Shown one piece after another: positions 25,935 through 34,841 of a stretch of DNA of 64,000 nucleotides (the first letter of the stretch is position 1; every line of letters starts with the position of its first letter). Source of the DNA: Bradyrhizobium sp. Ai1a-2 (GTDB taxonomy: Bacteria > Pseudomonadota > Alphaproteobacteria > Rhizobiales > Xanthobacteraceae); contig NZ_AUEZ01000015.1 in NCBI RefSeq assembly GCF_000426245.1, forward strand, positions 1 to 64,000. The letters are read 5' to 3'. A model generated the notes under the pieces. The model ran no database searches, was not told the DNA's origin, and saw only the letters and a program-made list of their open reading frames with translations. Position numbers and translations under genes: made by a program.

Positions 25935-26798
25935 ATGTCCGACCCCCAATTTGTCCTGACCCTGTCCTGCCCCGACCGCCCCGGTATCGTCTCGGCGGTC
26001 TCGACCTTTCTCGCGCATAATGGTCAGAACATCCTGGACGCCCAGCAGTTCGACGATATCGAAACCAAGAAGTTCTTCATGCGGGTGGTGTTCACCGCCG
26101 CCGACCTCGCGGTCGAATTGTCGGCGCTGCAGACCGGCTTTGCCGCAATCGCCGAGCGTTTCGGCATGGTTTGGCAGATGCGGGACCGCGCAAGCCGCCG
26201 CCGTGTGATGCTACTGGTCTCCAAATCCGATCACTGCCTGGTCGATATCCTCTATCGCTGGCGCATTGGCGAATTGCAGATGATCCCGACCGCCATCGTC
26301 TCCAACCATCCGCGCGAGACCTACAGCCATCTCGATTTCGATGAGATCCCGTTCCACTACCTTCCCGTGACCAAAGAGACCAAACGCGCGCAGGAAGCCG
26401 CGATCTCGAAGCTCGCCGAGGACACGAATACCGACCTGGTCGTGCTCGCACGCTACATGCAGATATTGTCAGACGAACTGTCGGCCAAGCTCGCGGGGCG
26501 CTGCATAAATATCCACCATTCGTTCCTGCCCGGCTTCAAGGGCGCGCGCCCCTACCACCAGGCCCATGAGCGTGGCGTCAAACTGATCGGCGCCACCGCG
26601 CATTACGTCACCGGTGACCTCGACGAAGGGCCGATCATCGACCAGGACGTCGAGCGCATCAGCCACCGCGATACGCCCGACGATCTCGTCCGCAAGGGTC
26701 GGGATATCGAGCGCCGGGTGCTGGCCCGTGCGATCCGCTACCATCTCGAGGACCGCGTGATCCCCAACGGCCGCAAGACGGTGGTGTTCGTCGACTGA
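25935..26798 (+). CDS. purU: Formyltetrahydrofolate deformylase
   Basis: A 287-residue protein with an N-terminal ACT domain (about 5-80, starting [18 protein letters not shown]) and a formyl-transferase-like hydrolase domain. The catalytic Asn-His-Asp set is visible in [13 protein letters not shown] (from residue 192) and in THY-type [15 protein letters not shown] (221-235). It hydrolyses 10-formyl-THF to formate and THF, feeding purine synthesis and balancing C1 pools. Its neighbourhood includes a methyl-cycle set some 6 kb downstream, which also draws on folate C1 units, but no shared operon is visible. The ribosome binding site is weak. Confidence 0.93.
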   Translation: MSDPQFVLTLSCPDRPGIVSAVSTFLAHNGQNILDAQQFDDIETKKFFMRVVFTAADLAVELSALQTGFAAIAERFGMVWQMRDRASRRRVMLLVSKSDHCLVDILYRWRIGELQMIPTAIVSNHPRETYSHLDFDEIPFHYLPVTKETKRAQEAAISKLAEDTNTDLVVLARYMQILSDELSAKLAGRCINIHHSFLPGFKGARPYHQAHERGVKLIGATAHYVTGDLDEGPIIDQDVERISHRDTPDDLVRKGRDIERRVLARAIRYHLEDRVIPNGRKTVVFVD

Positions 26799-26820
26799 AC
26801 GGCGTGGCGCCCGCCCTTCC

Positions 26821-27099
26821 TCAATGCACGGCATCCTGCGACGTCGGCGCCGGCTTGTTGTCGTCGCCGCGCTCGGCGGCGGGCATCAGCCGCTTGCGTT
26901 CCCGCTCGCGTACGAATTCGTCATATTTGGCGGTCCCCGGCCGGGGTGGGGCGTCGGCGGGCAGCCCGCCCGCCCAGGCGGGAATGAGGTCCGCGGCGCC
27001 TGCCGACAGCGTTTGGTTGATGCTACCACATCCGCCTAAGGCACAGCCCGTCAAGGCGAGGGCGAAGAGGGTTGCGAGAAGGCGGGCACTGGTCGGCAT
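26821..27099 (-). CDS. Small putative lipoprotein
   Basis: A 92-residue protein with a lipoprotein signal: basic start, hydrophobic core LLATLFALAL, and a lipobox LTGC (residues 16-19), with a second possible LGGC four residues on. The mature part is short, Pro/Ala-rich and ends in charged, disordered sequence (FVRERERKRLMPAAERGDD). It is probably anchored to a membrane by an N-terminal lipid. Function unknown. It is convergent with purU, 22 nt apart, and divergent from the second Liv operon. Confidence 0.65.
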   Translation of the reverse strand: MPTSARLLATLFALALTGCALGGCGSINQTLSAGAADLIPAWAGGLPADAPPRPGTAKYDEFVRERERKRLMPAAERGDDNKPAPTSQDAVH

Positions 27100-27406
27100 C
27101 GTGATGCTGGTGTGTCGTGGGTTTGAAGGTTGGGACCGAATTGCGCCAACGCTTGGCGCGGGTCAGCGGACCCTAGTTTCGAAATGGTAAGAGAGCCTTA
27201 TTAGGCTGTGTTGGAGGTACTATAGAACCTCAACTGCCTGCGGCTCCTGACGTTCGGCGCGCCGGTACCATCCTTACGTCGGCTTGACAAACGGGCGCCG
27301 GACGACGCCATTCGCCGCGCTACACCGCCGAACAATCTGGGCTATGGTGAGGCAAGGGCCGGGGACTCGGTTCGATCCGCAAGAACGATGAGGGGGAGAA
27401 GCGTTC
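27100..27406. promoter_or_regulatory. Divergent region before the second Liv operon
   Basis: A 307-bp gap between the lipoprotein gene and a livK-like gene. TTGACA at 27284-27289 is a possible -35 box for the Liv operon, but no good -10 follows at 16-18 nt. A strong GAGGGGGAG lies just before the ATG at 27407. No repeat or RNA gene is evident. Confidence 0.3.
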
Positions 27407-28579
27407 ATGTTCATTCGCCGTCAATTGTTGTTGGCTGCAGGCGCCATCGCCGCCGCAGCGTCCGTCCTGCCCGTTCGGGCCGAGGAAACGGTCAAGATCG
27501 GCCTGATCGTGCCGATGACCGGTGGGCAGGCCTCGACCGGCAAGCAGATCGACAATGCGATCAAGCTCTACATGCAGCAGAAGGGGGACACGGTCGCCGG
27601 CAAGAAGATCGAGATCATCCTGAGGGACGATGCCGCGGTTCCCGACAACACCAAGCGGATCGCCCAGGAGCTGATTGTCAACGAGAAGGTCAACATCATT
27701 GCCGGTTTCGGCGTCACCCCGGCCGCGCTCGCCGCGGCGCCCCTGGCGACGCAGGCGAAAGTTCCGGAAATCGTCATGGCGGCCGGCACCTCGATCATTA
27801 CCGAGCGCTCGCCCTACATCGTCCGCACCAGCTTCACGCTGCCGCAGTCCTCCACCATCATCGGCGACTGGGCGGTCAAGAACGGCATCAAGAAGGTCGC
27901 AACCCTGACCTCGGATTACGCGCCCGGCAACGACGCGCTCACCTCCTTCAAGGAGCATTTCGTGGCCGGCGGCGGCGAGATCGTCGAAGAGGTGAAGGTG
28001 CCGCTCGCCAATCCGGACTTCGCGCCGTTCCTGCAGCGCATGAAGGATTCCAAGCCGGATGCCGTGTTCGTATTCGTGCCGGCCGGGCAGGGCGGCAACT
28101 TCATGAAGCAATATGCCGAGCGCGGGCTGGACAAGAGCGGCATCAGGGTGATCGGCCCGGGCGACGTCATGGATGACGATCTCCTCAACAACATGGGCGA
28201 TGCCGCGCTCGGCGCGGTCACCGCGCATCTCTATTCCGCCGCGCATCCCTCGCAGATCAACAAGGAGTTCGTGGCCGCCTACAAGAAGGCGTTCAACAAC
28301 CGACCCGGCTTCATGGCGGTGGGCGGCTATGATGGCATCCATCTGATCTATGAAGCCCTGAAGAAGACCGGCGGCGACGCCACAGGCGACAAGCTGATCG
28401 CGGCGATGAAGGGGATGAAGTGGGAGAGCCCGCGGGGGCCGATCTCGATCGACCCCGAAACGCGCGACATCGTTCAGAACATCTATATCCGCAAGGTCGA
28501 GAAGGTCGACGGCGAACTCTACAATGTCGAATTCGCCACCTTCGAAGCCGTCAAGGACCCCGGCAAGACCAAGAAGTGA
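27407..28579 (+). CDS. ABC transporter periplasmic substrate-binding protein (LivK type)
   Basis: A 390-residue binding protein. The signal peptide is about residues 1-25 (IRRQLLLAAGAIAAAASVLPVRA-EE), containing an RRQ that is not a full Tat motif. The mature start TVKIGLIVPMTGGQASTGKQI is a standard type I binding fold, and VFVFVPAGQGGNFMKQY with MAVGGYDGIHLIYEAL are family segments. It feeds the LivHMGF set that follows. Only about 37% of residues appear shared by eye in conserved blocks with the protein at 15371-16654, so different ligands are likely; that figure is not measured and should be read only as 'clearly diverged'. Confidence 0.88.
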   Translation: MFIRRQLLLAAGAIAAAASVLPVRAEETVKIGLIVPMTGGQASTGKQIDNAIKLYMQQKGDTVAGKKIEIILRDDAAVPDNTKRIAQELIVNEKVNIIAGFGVTPAALAAAPLATQAKVPEIVMAAGTSIITERSPYIVRTSFTLPQSSTIIGDWAVKNGIKKVATLTSDYAPGNDALTSFKEHFVAGGGEIVEEVKVPLANPDFAPFLQRMKDSKPDAVFVFVPAGQGGNFMKQYAERGLDKSGIRVIGPGDVMDDDLLNNMGDAALGAVTAHLYSAAHPSQINKEFVAAYKKAFNNRPGFMAVGGYDGIHLIYEALKKTGGDATGDKLIAAMKGMKWESPRGPISIDPETRDIVQNIYIRKVEKVDGELYNVEFATFEAVKDPGKTKK

Positions 28580-28591
28580 CGACATTTTCGA

Positions 28592-28635
28592 TGTCATTCC
28601 GGGACGCTGGCGAAGCCGGTGAACCCGGAATCACG
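28592..28635. repeat. Half-copy of the CATTCCGGG repeat
   Basis: Between livK and livH lies GTCATTCCGGGACGC...GAACCCGGAATCAC, a short inverted repeat. It matches one end of the fuller element at 44389-44497. As at the first Liv locus, a repeat sits directly after the binding-protein gene, where it may stabilise its mRNA. Confidence 0.5.
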
Positions 28636-28663
28636 AGTTCCTGTTAGAGTTCTCCGACCTCCC

Positions 28664-29533
28664 ATGACCACGCTGTTCACCATCCTGTTCGACGGCGTCG
28701 CCTACGGCATGCTGCTGTTCGTGCTCGCTTGCGGGCTCGCGGTGACGCTCGGGCTGATGAACTTCGTCAACCTTGCGCACGGCGCCTTCGCGATGGCCGG
28801 CGGCTATATCTGCGCGGTGCTGGTCAACAATTCCGGCTGGCCGTTCTTTGTGGCGCTGCCGCTCGCCTTCATCGCGAGTGCCGCGATTGGCGTGGTCCTG
28901 GAGCGAACGCTGTACCGTCATCTCTATGCGCGTAGCCATCTCGACCAGGTGCTGTTCTCCATCGGCCTCGTCTTCATGTCGGTCGCGGCGGTCGACTACA
29001 TCATGGGCTCATCGCGGGTCTTCATCAAATTGCCGGCGGCGCTGGAGGGGCAGTTCGATTTCTTCGGGGTGGGTATCGGCCGGTACCGGCTGATGATCAT
29101 AGTGATCTGTGGTTTGCTCACGGTCGCGCTGCAGTTGATCCTGGCGCGCACGCGTTTCGGCAGCCGCCTGCGCGCAGCCGTCGATGATCCCCGCGCCGCG
29201 ATCGGGCTCGGCATCAATGTGCCCCAGGTCTTCGCTTTCACGTTCGCCTTGGGCTGCGGACTCGCCGGCCTCGGCGGCGCGCTGAGCGCCGAGATCCTCG
29301 GCCTCGATCCCTATTTCCCGCTCAAATTCATGATCTACTTTCTGATCGTGGTGACGGTGGGCGGCTCCTCCTCGATCACCGGGCCGTTTTTGGCCTCGCT
29401 CTTGCTCGGCATCGGAGATGTCGCCGGCAAGTACTATGTCCCGAAGATGGGGCCCTTCGTGATCTACACCATCATGATCGTGATCCTGATCTGGCGTCCG
29501 AACGGCCTGTTCGGCCGCACGGCCGCGCGTTGA
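28664..29533 (+). CDS. livH: ABC transporter permease, LivH type
   Basis: A 289-residue permease with about eight membrane segments. The start LFDGVAYGMLLFVLACGLAVTLG and the segment MNFVNLAHGAFAMAGGY are the LivH hallmark. GGLGGALSAEILGLDP and VVTVGGSSSITGPFLASLLLG mark the conserved cytoplasmic coupling region. I choose ATG 28664, since the upstream codons lie in the repeat. It is followed by livM with the stop and next start about 8 nt apart. Confidence 0.88.
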   Translation: MTTLFTILFDGVAYGMLLFVLACGLAVTLGLMNFVNLAHGAFAMAGGYICAVLVNNSGWPFFVALPLAFIASAAIGVVLERTLYRHLYARSHLDQVLFSIGLVFMSVAAVDYIMGSSRVFIKLPAALEGQFDFFGVGIGRYRLMIIVICGLLTVALQLILARTRFGSRLRAAVDDPRAAIGLGINVPQVFAFTFALGCGLAGLGGALSAEILGLDPYFPLKFMIYFLIVVTVGGSSSITGPFLASLLLGIGDVAGKYYVPKMGPFVIYTIMIVILIWRPNGLFGRTAAR

Positions 29534-29541
29534 GGGCTGCG

Positions 29542-30573
29542 ATGACCACGCTTCCCGACGTCTCCACGAATGCGGTTGCGAGCGCCCGCTGGCGACCGGG
29601 CGAGATCGTTTTCTGGATCGTGGTCGTCGCGTGTGGCTTCCTGTTTCCATCCCGCTATCTGATCATGACCGACATCGTGCGGCTCGCTTTGTTCGCGCTG
29701 TCGCTCGACCTGATCCTTGGCTATGCCGGCATCGTCTCGCTCGGGCATGCGGCGTTCTTCGGCGTCGGCGCCTATTCCGCAGGGCTGCTGGCGCTGCATG
29801 GCATCATTGGCGAGCCGGTGGTCGCGCTCGTGGTCGCAGGCTTTGCTGCGATGGTGCTCGGCTTCTTCACGAGCTTCCTGGTCATCCGCGGCGTCGATCT
29901 GACGCGGCTGATGGTGACGCTCGGCATCGCACTGCTCCTGGAGGCGCTCGCCGAACGCTTCTCCAACATTACCGGCGGCACCGACGGCTTGCAGGGCATC
30001 GAGATGCAGCCGATCCTCGGCAGCTTTGCCTTCGACATCTTCGGGAAGACCGGCTTTTTCTACTCGCTGATCGTGCTGTTCCTCCTGTTCCTGCTGGCGC
30101 GGCGGATCGTGCATTCGCCGTTCGGCCTGTCGCTGCGCGCGATCAGGAACAACCCGCTGCGCGCCGCCGCGATCGGTATTCCGGTCAATCGCCGATTGAT
30201 CGCGATCTATACCGTCTCGGCGTTCTATGCCGGCGTCGCCGGCGCGCTGTTCACGCAGACCACGGCGCTCGCCTCGCTCGATGTGTTCTCGTTCGAGCGC
30301 TCGGCCGATCTGATGCTGATGCTGGTAATCGGCGGCACCGGCTATCTCTATGGCGGGCTGATCGGCGCCGTCGTGTTCAAGATATTGCAGGAGCTGTTTT
30401 CGACCATCACGCCGCAATATTGGCTGTTCTGGATCGGGCTGGTGCTGGTCGTGATCGTTCTGGTCGGCCGCGCGCGCATCCATCGCTGGGCGCTTTGGCT
30501 GCCGAACCTCATCATTCGGCAAGTTGCCGGCCGCAGGGCCGTCGTCGCCGTTCCCGAGAGCGATGCGTCATGA
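29542..30573 (+). CDS. livM: ABC transporter permease, LivM type
   Basis: A 343-residue permease with about ten membrane segments. LDLILGYAGIVSLGHAAFFGVGAYSAG is the LivM signature, here with YAGIVSLGHAAFF, and GGTGYLYGGLIGAVVF is the coupling loop. GAGGG near 29532 precedes ATG 29542; an in-frame TTG at 29530 is possible but overlaps the livH stop. Its last codons overlap livG by 4 nt (ATGA). Works with LivH as the membrane channel of the second Liv system. Confidence 0.88.
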   Translation: MTTLPDVSTNAVASARWRPGEIVFWIVVVACGFLFPSRYLIMTDIVRLALFALSLDLILGYAGIVSLGHAAFFGVGAYSAGLLALHGIIGEPVVALVVAGFAAMVLGFFTSFLVIRGVDLTRLMVTLGIALLLEALAERFSNITGGTDGLQGIEMQPILGSFAFDIFGKTGFFYSLIVLFLLFLLARRIVHSPFGLSLRAIRNNPLRAAAIGIPVNRRLIAIYTVSAFYAGVAGALFTQTTALASLDVFSFERSADLMLMLVIGGTGYLYGGLIGAVVFKILQELFSTITPQYWLFWIGLVLVVIVLVGRARIHRWALWLPNLIIRQVAGRRAVVAVPESDAS

Positions 30574-31322
30574 CGAACGCGCTGGAAACCAGGGGACTCG
30601 AGAAATCCTTCGGCGGCTTGCGCGTCACGCGCGACCTTACGCTCCAGATAGAGCAGGGCGCCCGCCACGCTTTGATCGGGCCGAACGGGGCGGGCAAGAC
30701 CACGGTGATCAACCTGCTCACCGGGGTGCTGAGACCCAACGCCGGCCGCATCCTGCTTGAAGGCAACGACATCACCAGCCTGCCGGTGCACAAGCGCGTG
30801 CTGCGAGGCTTGTCGCGCACGTTCCAGATCAACCAGCTCTATCCTGACCTCACCCCGCTCGAGACCATCGGGCTCGCCGTCTCCGAACGAATGGGACGCG
30901 GCGGCGACTGGTGGCGGCGGATGGGGACGCGGACGGACGTCAACACCGAGATCGCAGATATCCTGACGCGGTTTCATTTGCTTGACGTCATGAACGACCT
31001 CACCGTGACTTTGCCCTATGGCAAGCAGCGCCTGCTCGAGATCGCGGTCGCGATCGCCGCCAGACCCCGCGTGCTGTTGCTCGACGAGCCCGCCGCCGGC
31101 GTGCCCGAAAGCGAGCGCCACGACATCCTGGCCGCCGTCGCGGCGCTGCCGCGCGAAGTCACGGTGCTCCTGATCGAGCATGACATGGATCTCGTATTCT
31201 CCTTCGCCGACCGCATCTCGGTGCTGGTCAACGGTGCGCTACTGACCGAAGGCCCGCCGGATGCCGTGGCGCGCGACCCGCAGGTGAAGGCCGTCTATCT
31301 CGGCGAGGCGGCCGATGCCTGA
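30570..31322 (+). CDS. livG: ABC transporter ATP-binding protein, LivG type
   Basis: A 250-residue ATPase. Walker A is GPNGAGKTT, the LivG segment GLSRTFQINQLYPDLTPLE follows, LPYGKQRLLEIAVAIA stands at the signature position, and Walker B is VLLLDEP with LIEHDMD. The start is the ATG that overlaps the livM stop (ATGA). It ends 8 nt inside livF, so all five Liv genes are tightly packed and probably form one transcript. Confidence 0.88.
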   Translation: MTNALETRGLEKSFGGLRVTRDLTLQIEQGARHALIGPNGAGKTTVINLLTGVLRPNAGRILLEGNDITSLPVHKRVLRGLSRTFQINQLYPDLTPLETIGLAVSERMGRGGDWWRRMGTRTDVNTEIADILTRFHLLDVMNDLTVTLPYGKQRLLEIAVAIAARPRVLLLDEPAAGVPESERHDILAAVAALPREVTVLLIEHDMDLVFSFADRISVLVNGALLTEGPPDAVARDPQVKAVYLGEAADA

Positions 31323-32031
31323 CCTGCTTGCGATCGAGGGCCTGCGTGCCGGCTATGGCGAGGCGGTGGTGCTGCCGGGCATGACGCTGTCGCTCCCCGA
31401 AGGCCAAGTGCTGGCGCTGCTCGGGCGCAACGGCACCGGCAAGACCACGCTGATCAATTCCATCGTCGGCGTCACCCGCCGTTTTGGCGGCACGGTGTCG
31501 TTGGCCGGGCAGGATATCACGACGTTGCGCCCGGACCAGCGGGCGCGCGCCGGCGTCGGCTGGGTGCCGCAGGAGCGCAATATCTTCCGCTCGCTCACGG
31601 TCGAGGAGAACATGACGGCGGTAGCCCAGCCGGGGCCGTGGACGGTGGGAGGGATCTACCAGATGTTTCCCCGGCTGAAGGAGCGGCGCAGCAATTTCGG
31701 CAACCAGCTCTCCGGTGGCGAGCAGCAGATGCTGGCGATCGGCCGCGCGCTGATCTTGAACCCAAAGGTGCTGCTCCTGGACGAGCCGACCGAAGGACTG
31801 GCGCCGATTATCGTTGAGGAATTGCTAAAAGCGCTCGGCACGATCACCCGCTCTGGTGGTATCTGCTCGATCATCGTGGAACAGCACGCGCAAAAGGTGC
31901 TGGGGCTCGCGGACCGCGTTGTGATATTGGAACGCGGCACAATCGTTCACGATGCGGCGAGTGATGCCTTGAAGGCCGATCCCACGGTGCTCGAGCGGCA
32001 TCTCGGGGTCTCAGGCGCCAAAGCGCGCTAG
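31315..32031 (+). CDS. livF: ABC transporter ATP-binding protein, LivF type
   Basis: A 238-residue ATPase of normal LivF length. Walker A is GRNGTGKTT, signature LSGGEQQ, Walker B VLLLDEP followed by TEGLAP, and IIVEQHA. WVPQERNIFRSLTVEENM is the LivF-specific Q-loop region. Last of the Liv genes, overlapping livG by 8 nt. Only 24 nt separate it from the MetE-like gene, which may therefore be co-transcribed. Confidence 0.88.
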   Translation: MPDLLAIEGLRAGYGEAVVLPGMTLSLPEGQVLALLGRNGTGKTTLINSIVGVTRRFGGTVSLAGQDITTLRPDQRARAGVGWVPQERNIFRSLTVEENMTAVAQPGPWTVGGIYQMFPRLKERRSNFGNQLSGGEQQMLAIGRALILNPKVLLLDEPTEGLAPIIVEELLKALGTITRSGGICSIIVEQHAQKVLGLADRVVILERGTIVHDAASDALKADPTVLERHLGVSGAKAR

Positions 32032-32055
32032 TTCTGTTCCTAGGGAGTCGAAACC

Positions 32056-33174
32056 ATGCAACGAACAAAACCTCCTTTCCGCGCCGACGAGGTCGGCAGT
32101 CTGCTGCGCCCAGCGAAGATCAAGGAGGCGCGCGCCAAGCTCGAAAAGGGCGAGATCACGCCCGAGGAGCTGCGCAAGATCGAGGACATCGAGATCGAGA
32201 AGGTGGTGCACCGGCAGGCTTCGACCGGCCTCAAGCTTGCGACCGACGGTGAATTCCGCCGCTCCTGGTGGCACTTCGATTTTCTCGCCAAGCTGACCGG
32301 CTGCGAACTGTTCCACCCGGACATCGGTATTCAGTTCGCGGGCGTGCAGACGCGTCACGACGCGATCCGCGTGATCGGCAAGCTGGATTTCCCCGACGAC
32401 CATCCGATGCTCGACCACTTCCGCTTCCTGAAGAAATTTGCCGATCAGGCTCATGTCACCGCCAAGATGACGATCCCTGCGCCGTCGGTGCTGCACTTCC
32501 GCGGCGGCCGCAACCTGATCTCGAAGGAGGTCTATCCCGAGCTCGAGCCGTTCTTCGAGGACCTCGGCAAGACCTACCGCAAGGCTGTGAAGGCATTCTA
32601 CGACGCCGGCTGCCGCTATCTGCAGTTCGACGACACGGTGTGGGCCTATCTCTGCTCGCAGGACGAATTGCAGAAGGCGCGCGAGCGCGGCGACAATCCC
32701 GATGGCCTGCAGGAGATCTACGCCCGCGTTATCAATTACGCGATCGCGGAGCGTCCGTCCGACATGGTGATATCGACCCATGTCTGCCGCGGCAATTTCC
32801 GCTCCACCTGGATTTCCTCCGGCGGCTACGAGCCGGTGGCGCAGACCCTGCTCGCTGGCACCAATTACGACGGCTATTTCCTCGAATATGATTCCGACCG
32901 TGCCGGCGGTTTCGAGCCGCTGCGCTATCTGCCGAAGGGCGACAAGGTTGTGGTGGTCGGCGTCATCACCTCGAAGTTCGGCGAGCTCGAGAGCAAGGAC
33001 GCCATTAAGCGGCGCCTGGACGAAGCTTCCAAATTCGCGCCACTCGAACAGCTCGCGCTCTCGCCGCAATGCGGCTTCGCCTCGACCGAGGAAGGCAACA
33101 TCCTTTCCGAAGAAGAGCAGTGGGCGAAGCTCAGGCTCGCAGTGGAAGTCGCCGAAGAGGTGTGGGGCAGGTAG
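32056..33174 (+). CDS. MetE C-terminal-like methyltransferase (YxjG/YxjH type)
   Basis: A 372-residue protein corresponding to the catalytic C-terminal half of cobalamin-independent methionine synthase. It starts with the conserved ADEVGSLLRP. Zinc ligands are visible: His and Cys in STHVCRGN, Glu in YFLEYDSD and Cys in LSPQCGFAS. FDDTVWAYL is the usual homocysteine/zinc-side segment. Lacking the N-terminal MetE half, it may use another methyl donor, as proposed for YxjG/YxjH. AGGGAG is 8 nt before ATG. It follows livF by 24 nt. A repeat ends the operon, with an HTH-methyltransferase, metK and ahcY beyond. Confidence 0.85.
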   Translation: MQRTKPPFRADEVGSLLRPAKIKEARAKLEKGEITPEELRKIEDIEIEKVVHRQASTGLKLATDGEFRRSWWHFDFLAKLTGCELFHPDIGIQFAGVQTRHDAIRVIGKLDFPDDHPMLDHFRFLKKFADQAHVTAKMTIPAPSVLHFRGGRNLISKEVYPELEPFFEDLGKTYRKAVKAFYDAGCRYLQFDDTVWAYLCSQDELQKARERGDNPDGLQEIYARVINYAIAERPSDMVISTHVCRGNFRSTWISSGGYEPVAQTLLAGTNYDGYFLEYDSDRAGGFEPLRYLPKGDKVVVVGVITSKFGELESKDAIKRRLDEASKFAPLEQLALSPQCGFASTEEGNILSEEEQWAKLRLAVEVAEEVWGR

Positions 33175-33183
33175 CTCCACCTC

Positions 33184-33301
33184 GTCATTGCGAGGAGCGA
33201 AGCGGACGACGCATCCATCTCTCCGCAAGCGGAGAGATGGATTACGTCCACATTCGCTCGTCGCGTTGCGGCGGACAACTCGCTGCGCTTGCGATAACGG
33301 G
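33184..33301. repeat. Palindromic repeat, GTCATTGCGAG family, copy 2
   Basis: A 118-bp element after the MetE-like gene. The outer arms are CGTCATTGCGAGGAGCGAAGC and GCTGCGCTTGCGATAACGG. The core is a strong hairpin CATCTCTCCGC-aagc-GGAGAGATG. It shares its outer arms with copy 1 at 24845-24931 but has a different core. It likely ends or limits the Liv/MetE transcript. Confidence 0.75.
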
Positions 33302-33425
33302 TAGCATCTCTCATCTTTGCGCTCTTTGGTTGAGCAATGGAGAGGGGCTTCAAGGCGTGGGCAGATGGTGATAGGGGTGCTGCTTCGCCCACCCCTGCCC
33401 ACCCCGGTCCCACCGTCCTGGCCCA

Positions 33426-34781
33426 ATGAAGAACGACGAGATCCTCAGCCAGATCACCGACTTCTGCCGCCGGGTGGATATGGCCGAGACGACGTTCGGC
33501 CGCCGCGCCGTGAACGACGGCAAGCTGGTGCACCGGCTACGGGAGGGCAAGCGAATCACCATCGACACGCTTGACCGCATCCAGGCCTTCATCGCCACGT
33601 CCACGCCGGGCGGGGTGGCGCCGCCGCGCGGCCTGGTGGTGCCGCCCGAGAAGCGCGACCCGCGGCAGAACTTCCGCTTTTTCGAGAACCGGCAGAGATA
33701 CCTTCTGTTTGTCCACACCTGCGGCGAGAAGCGGGTGATCGCGCAGCGCGTCGCGCTGGAGCTTTCCGCCATTCATCCCCGGCCCCCGGCGCTGCGGGTA
33801 TTCGACGCAGGCATCGGCGATGGAACCGTGCTGGCGCGAGTTCTGCGTGCCATGCATAGCCGCTTCCCGCATATGCCGTTCTACGTCGCCGGCAAGGAAC
33901 TGAGCCTCGAGGACGTCCGGCTGACCCTGGAAAAGGTGCCGGACCGGCTATTCGAGCACCCCGCTACCGTCTTCGTCCTGACCAACATGTATTACGCCGA
34001 GGCGCCCTGGCTGACCCCGAAATCGCCTGCGGCGGCCGCCGGCACGCTCTGGCACGAGGTGGCGCTGCGGGGGGCGTCGTCCGGCGAATTCGAGGCCCAG
34101 ATCGCGGAACTCGGCCCATTTCTTGAGCAGAATTGGCGGGCTAGCGTCAGCCCACGATCCGGGATGCCCATCTATGAGCGCCCGGTGGTTTTAGTGCTCT
34201 ACCGGGATGACCAAAGATTTTTGCTCGATTCGATCATTCCGCGGGCCGGCAAGTCCGAGGCCAATTTCGACCTCGTCATCGCATCCCAGCCATACCGGGC
34301 AAAATCCTCTGTGAATTTCCGCGCCAAGCGCATCATTGCGCCCTTGGCGCGCGCCTTGCGTGCCGGTGGACGCTTGATCGGTATCCACTCCCACGGCCAC
34401 GATCCGGGCCTGGAGATTATCCAGGCGGTGTGGCCCGGAGAAAATCCTTTCGCCGCCAGCCGCCATGAGATATTGCGCGCCGTCAAGTACGAACTGGGGG
34501 CGGCTGGTCGGGACCTCAACTTCAACGCATACGCCGATAACCGTTCGATCTTCCGATATGATATGGAAGCCTTGCCGAACGAAGTCACCGGGTCGATCGG
34601 AACCTCGACGGCTTTTGCAGCGTGGAACGCGGCGGTGTATGTCGCCCAGATCGAGGATGATCGGTTGACAGAGATGACGGAAAGCGGCCGAACTCTGGAG
34701 GCTACCCGCGAAGTTCTACGTAAGCACAATGGGCTGTGGTTCTACGACGAATCCTACGTCATCTCACGTCGTAGAGACTGA
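33426..34781 (+). CDS. HTH-containing SAM-dependent methyltransferase-like protein
   Basis: A 451-residue protein. Residues about 10-55 (FCRRVDMAETTFGRRAVNDG, then LVHRLREGKRITIDTLDRI) resemble the short helix-turn-helix found at the start of small alphaproteobacterial regulators. Residues 125-133 (VFDAGIGDG) match SAM-binding motif I. FYVAGKELSLEDVRLTL and FDLVIASQPYRAKSSVNF look like later methyltransferase motifs (a degenerate NPPY region reading ASQPYR). No family name comes to mind with certainty. It stands directly before metK (60 nt gap) and ahcY, the genes that make SAM and remove SAH. A SAM-consuming or SAM-sensing function is a reasonable inference. No strong ribosome binding site is visible before ATG 33426. 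Confidence 0.65.
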   Translation: MKNDEILSQITDFCRRVDMAETTFGRRAVNDGKLVHRLREGKRITIDTLDRIQAFIATSTPGGVAPPRGLVVPPEKRDPRQNFRFFENRQRYLLFVHTCGEKRVIAQRVALELSAIHPRPPALRVFDAGIGDGTVLARVLRAMHSRFPHMPFYVAGKELSLEDVRLTLEKVPDRLFEHPATVFVLTNMYYAEAPWLTPKSPAAAAGTLWHEVALRGASSGEFEAQIAELGPFLEQNWRASVSPRSGMPIYERPVVLVLYRDDQRFLLDSIIPRAGKSEANFDLVIASQPYRAKSSVNFRAKRIIAPLARALRAGGRLIGIHSHGHDPGLEIIQAVWPGENPFAASRHEILRAVKYELGAAGRDLNFNAYADNRSIFRYDMEALPNEVTGSIGTSTAFAAWNAAVYVAQIEDDRLTEMTESGRTLEATREVLRKHNGLWFYDESYVISRRRD

Positions 34782-34841
34782 CATTCCAGGGACACATTCA
34801 GGAACGAACGTCGGAGCTCGACGAAAAAAGGGGTTTGCTTG

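Noticed and set aside
31315..32031. Second Liv system as a recent duplicate of the first
   Set aside because: Gene order, lengths and sequences differ clearly by eye, and only the first is tied to an acyl-CoA ligase; they look like separate, long-diverged systems.
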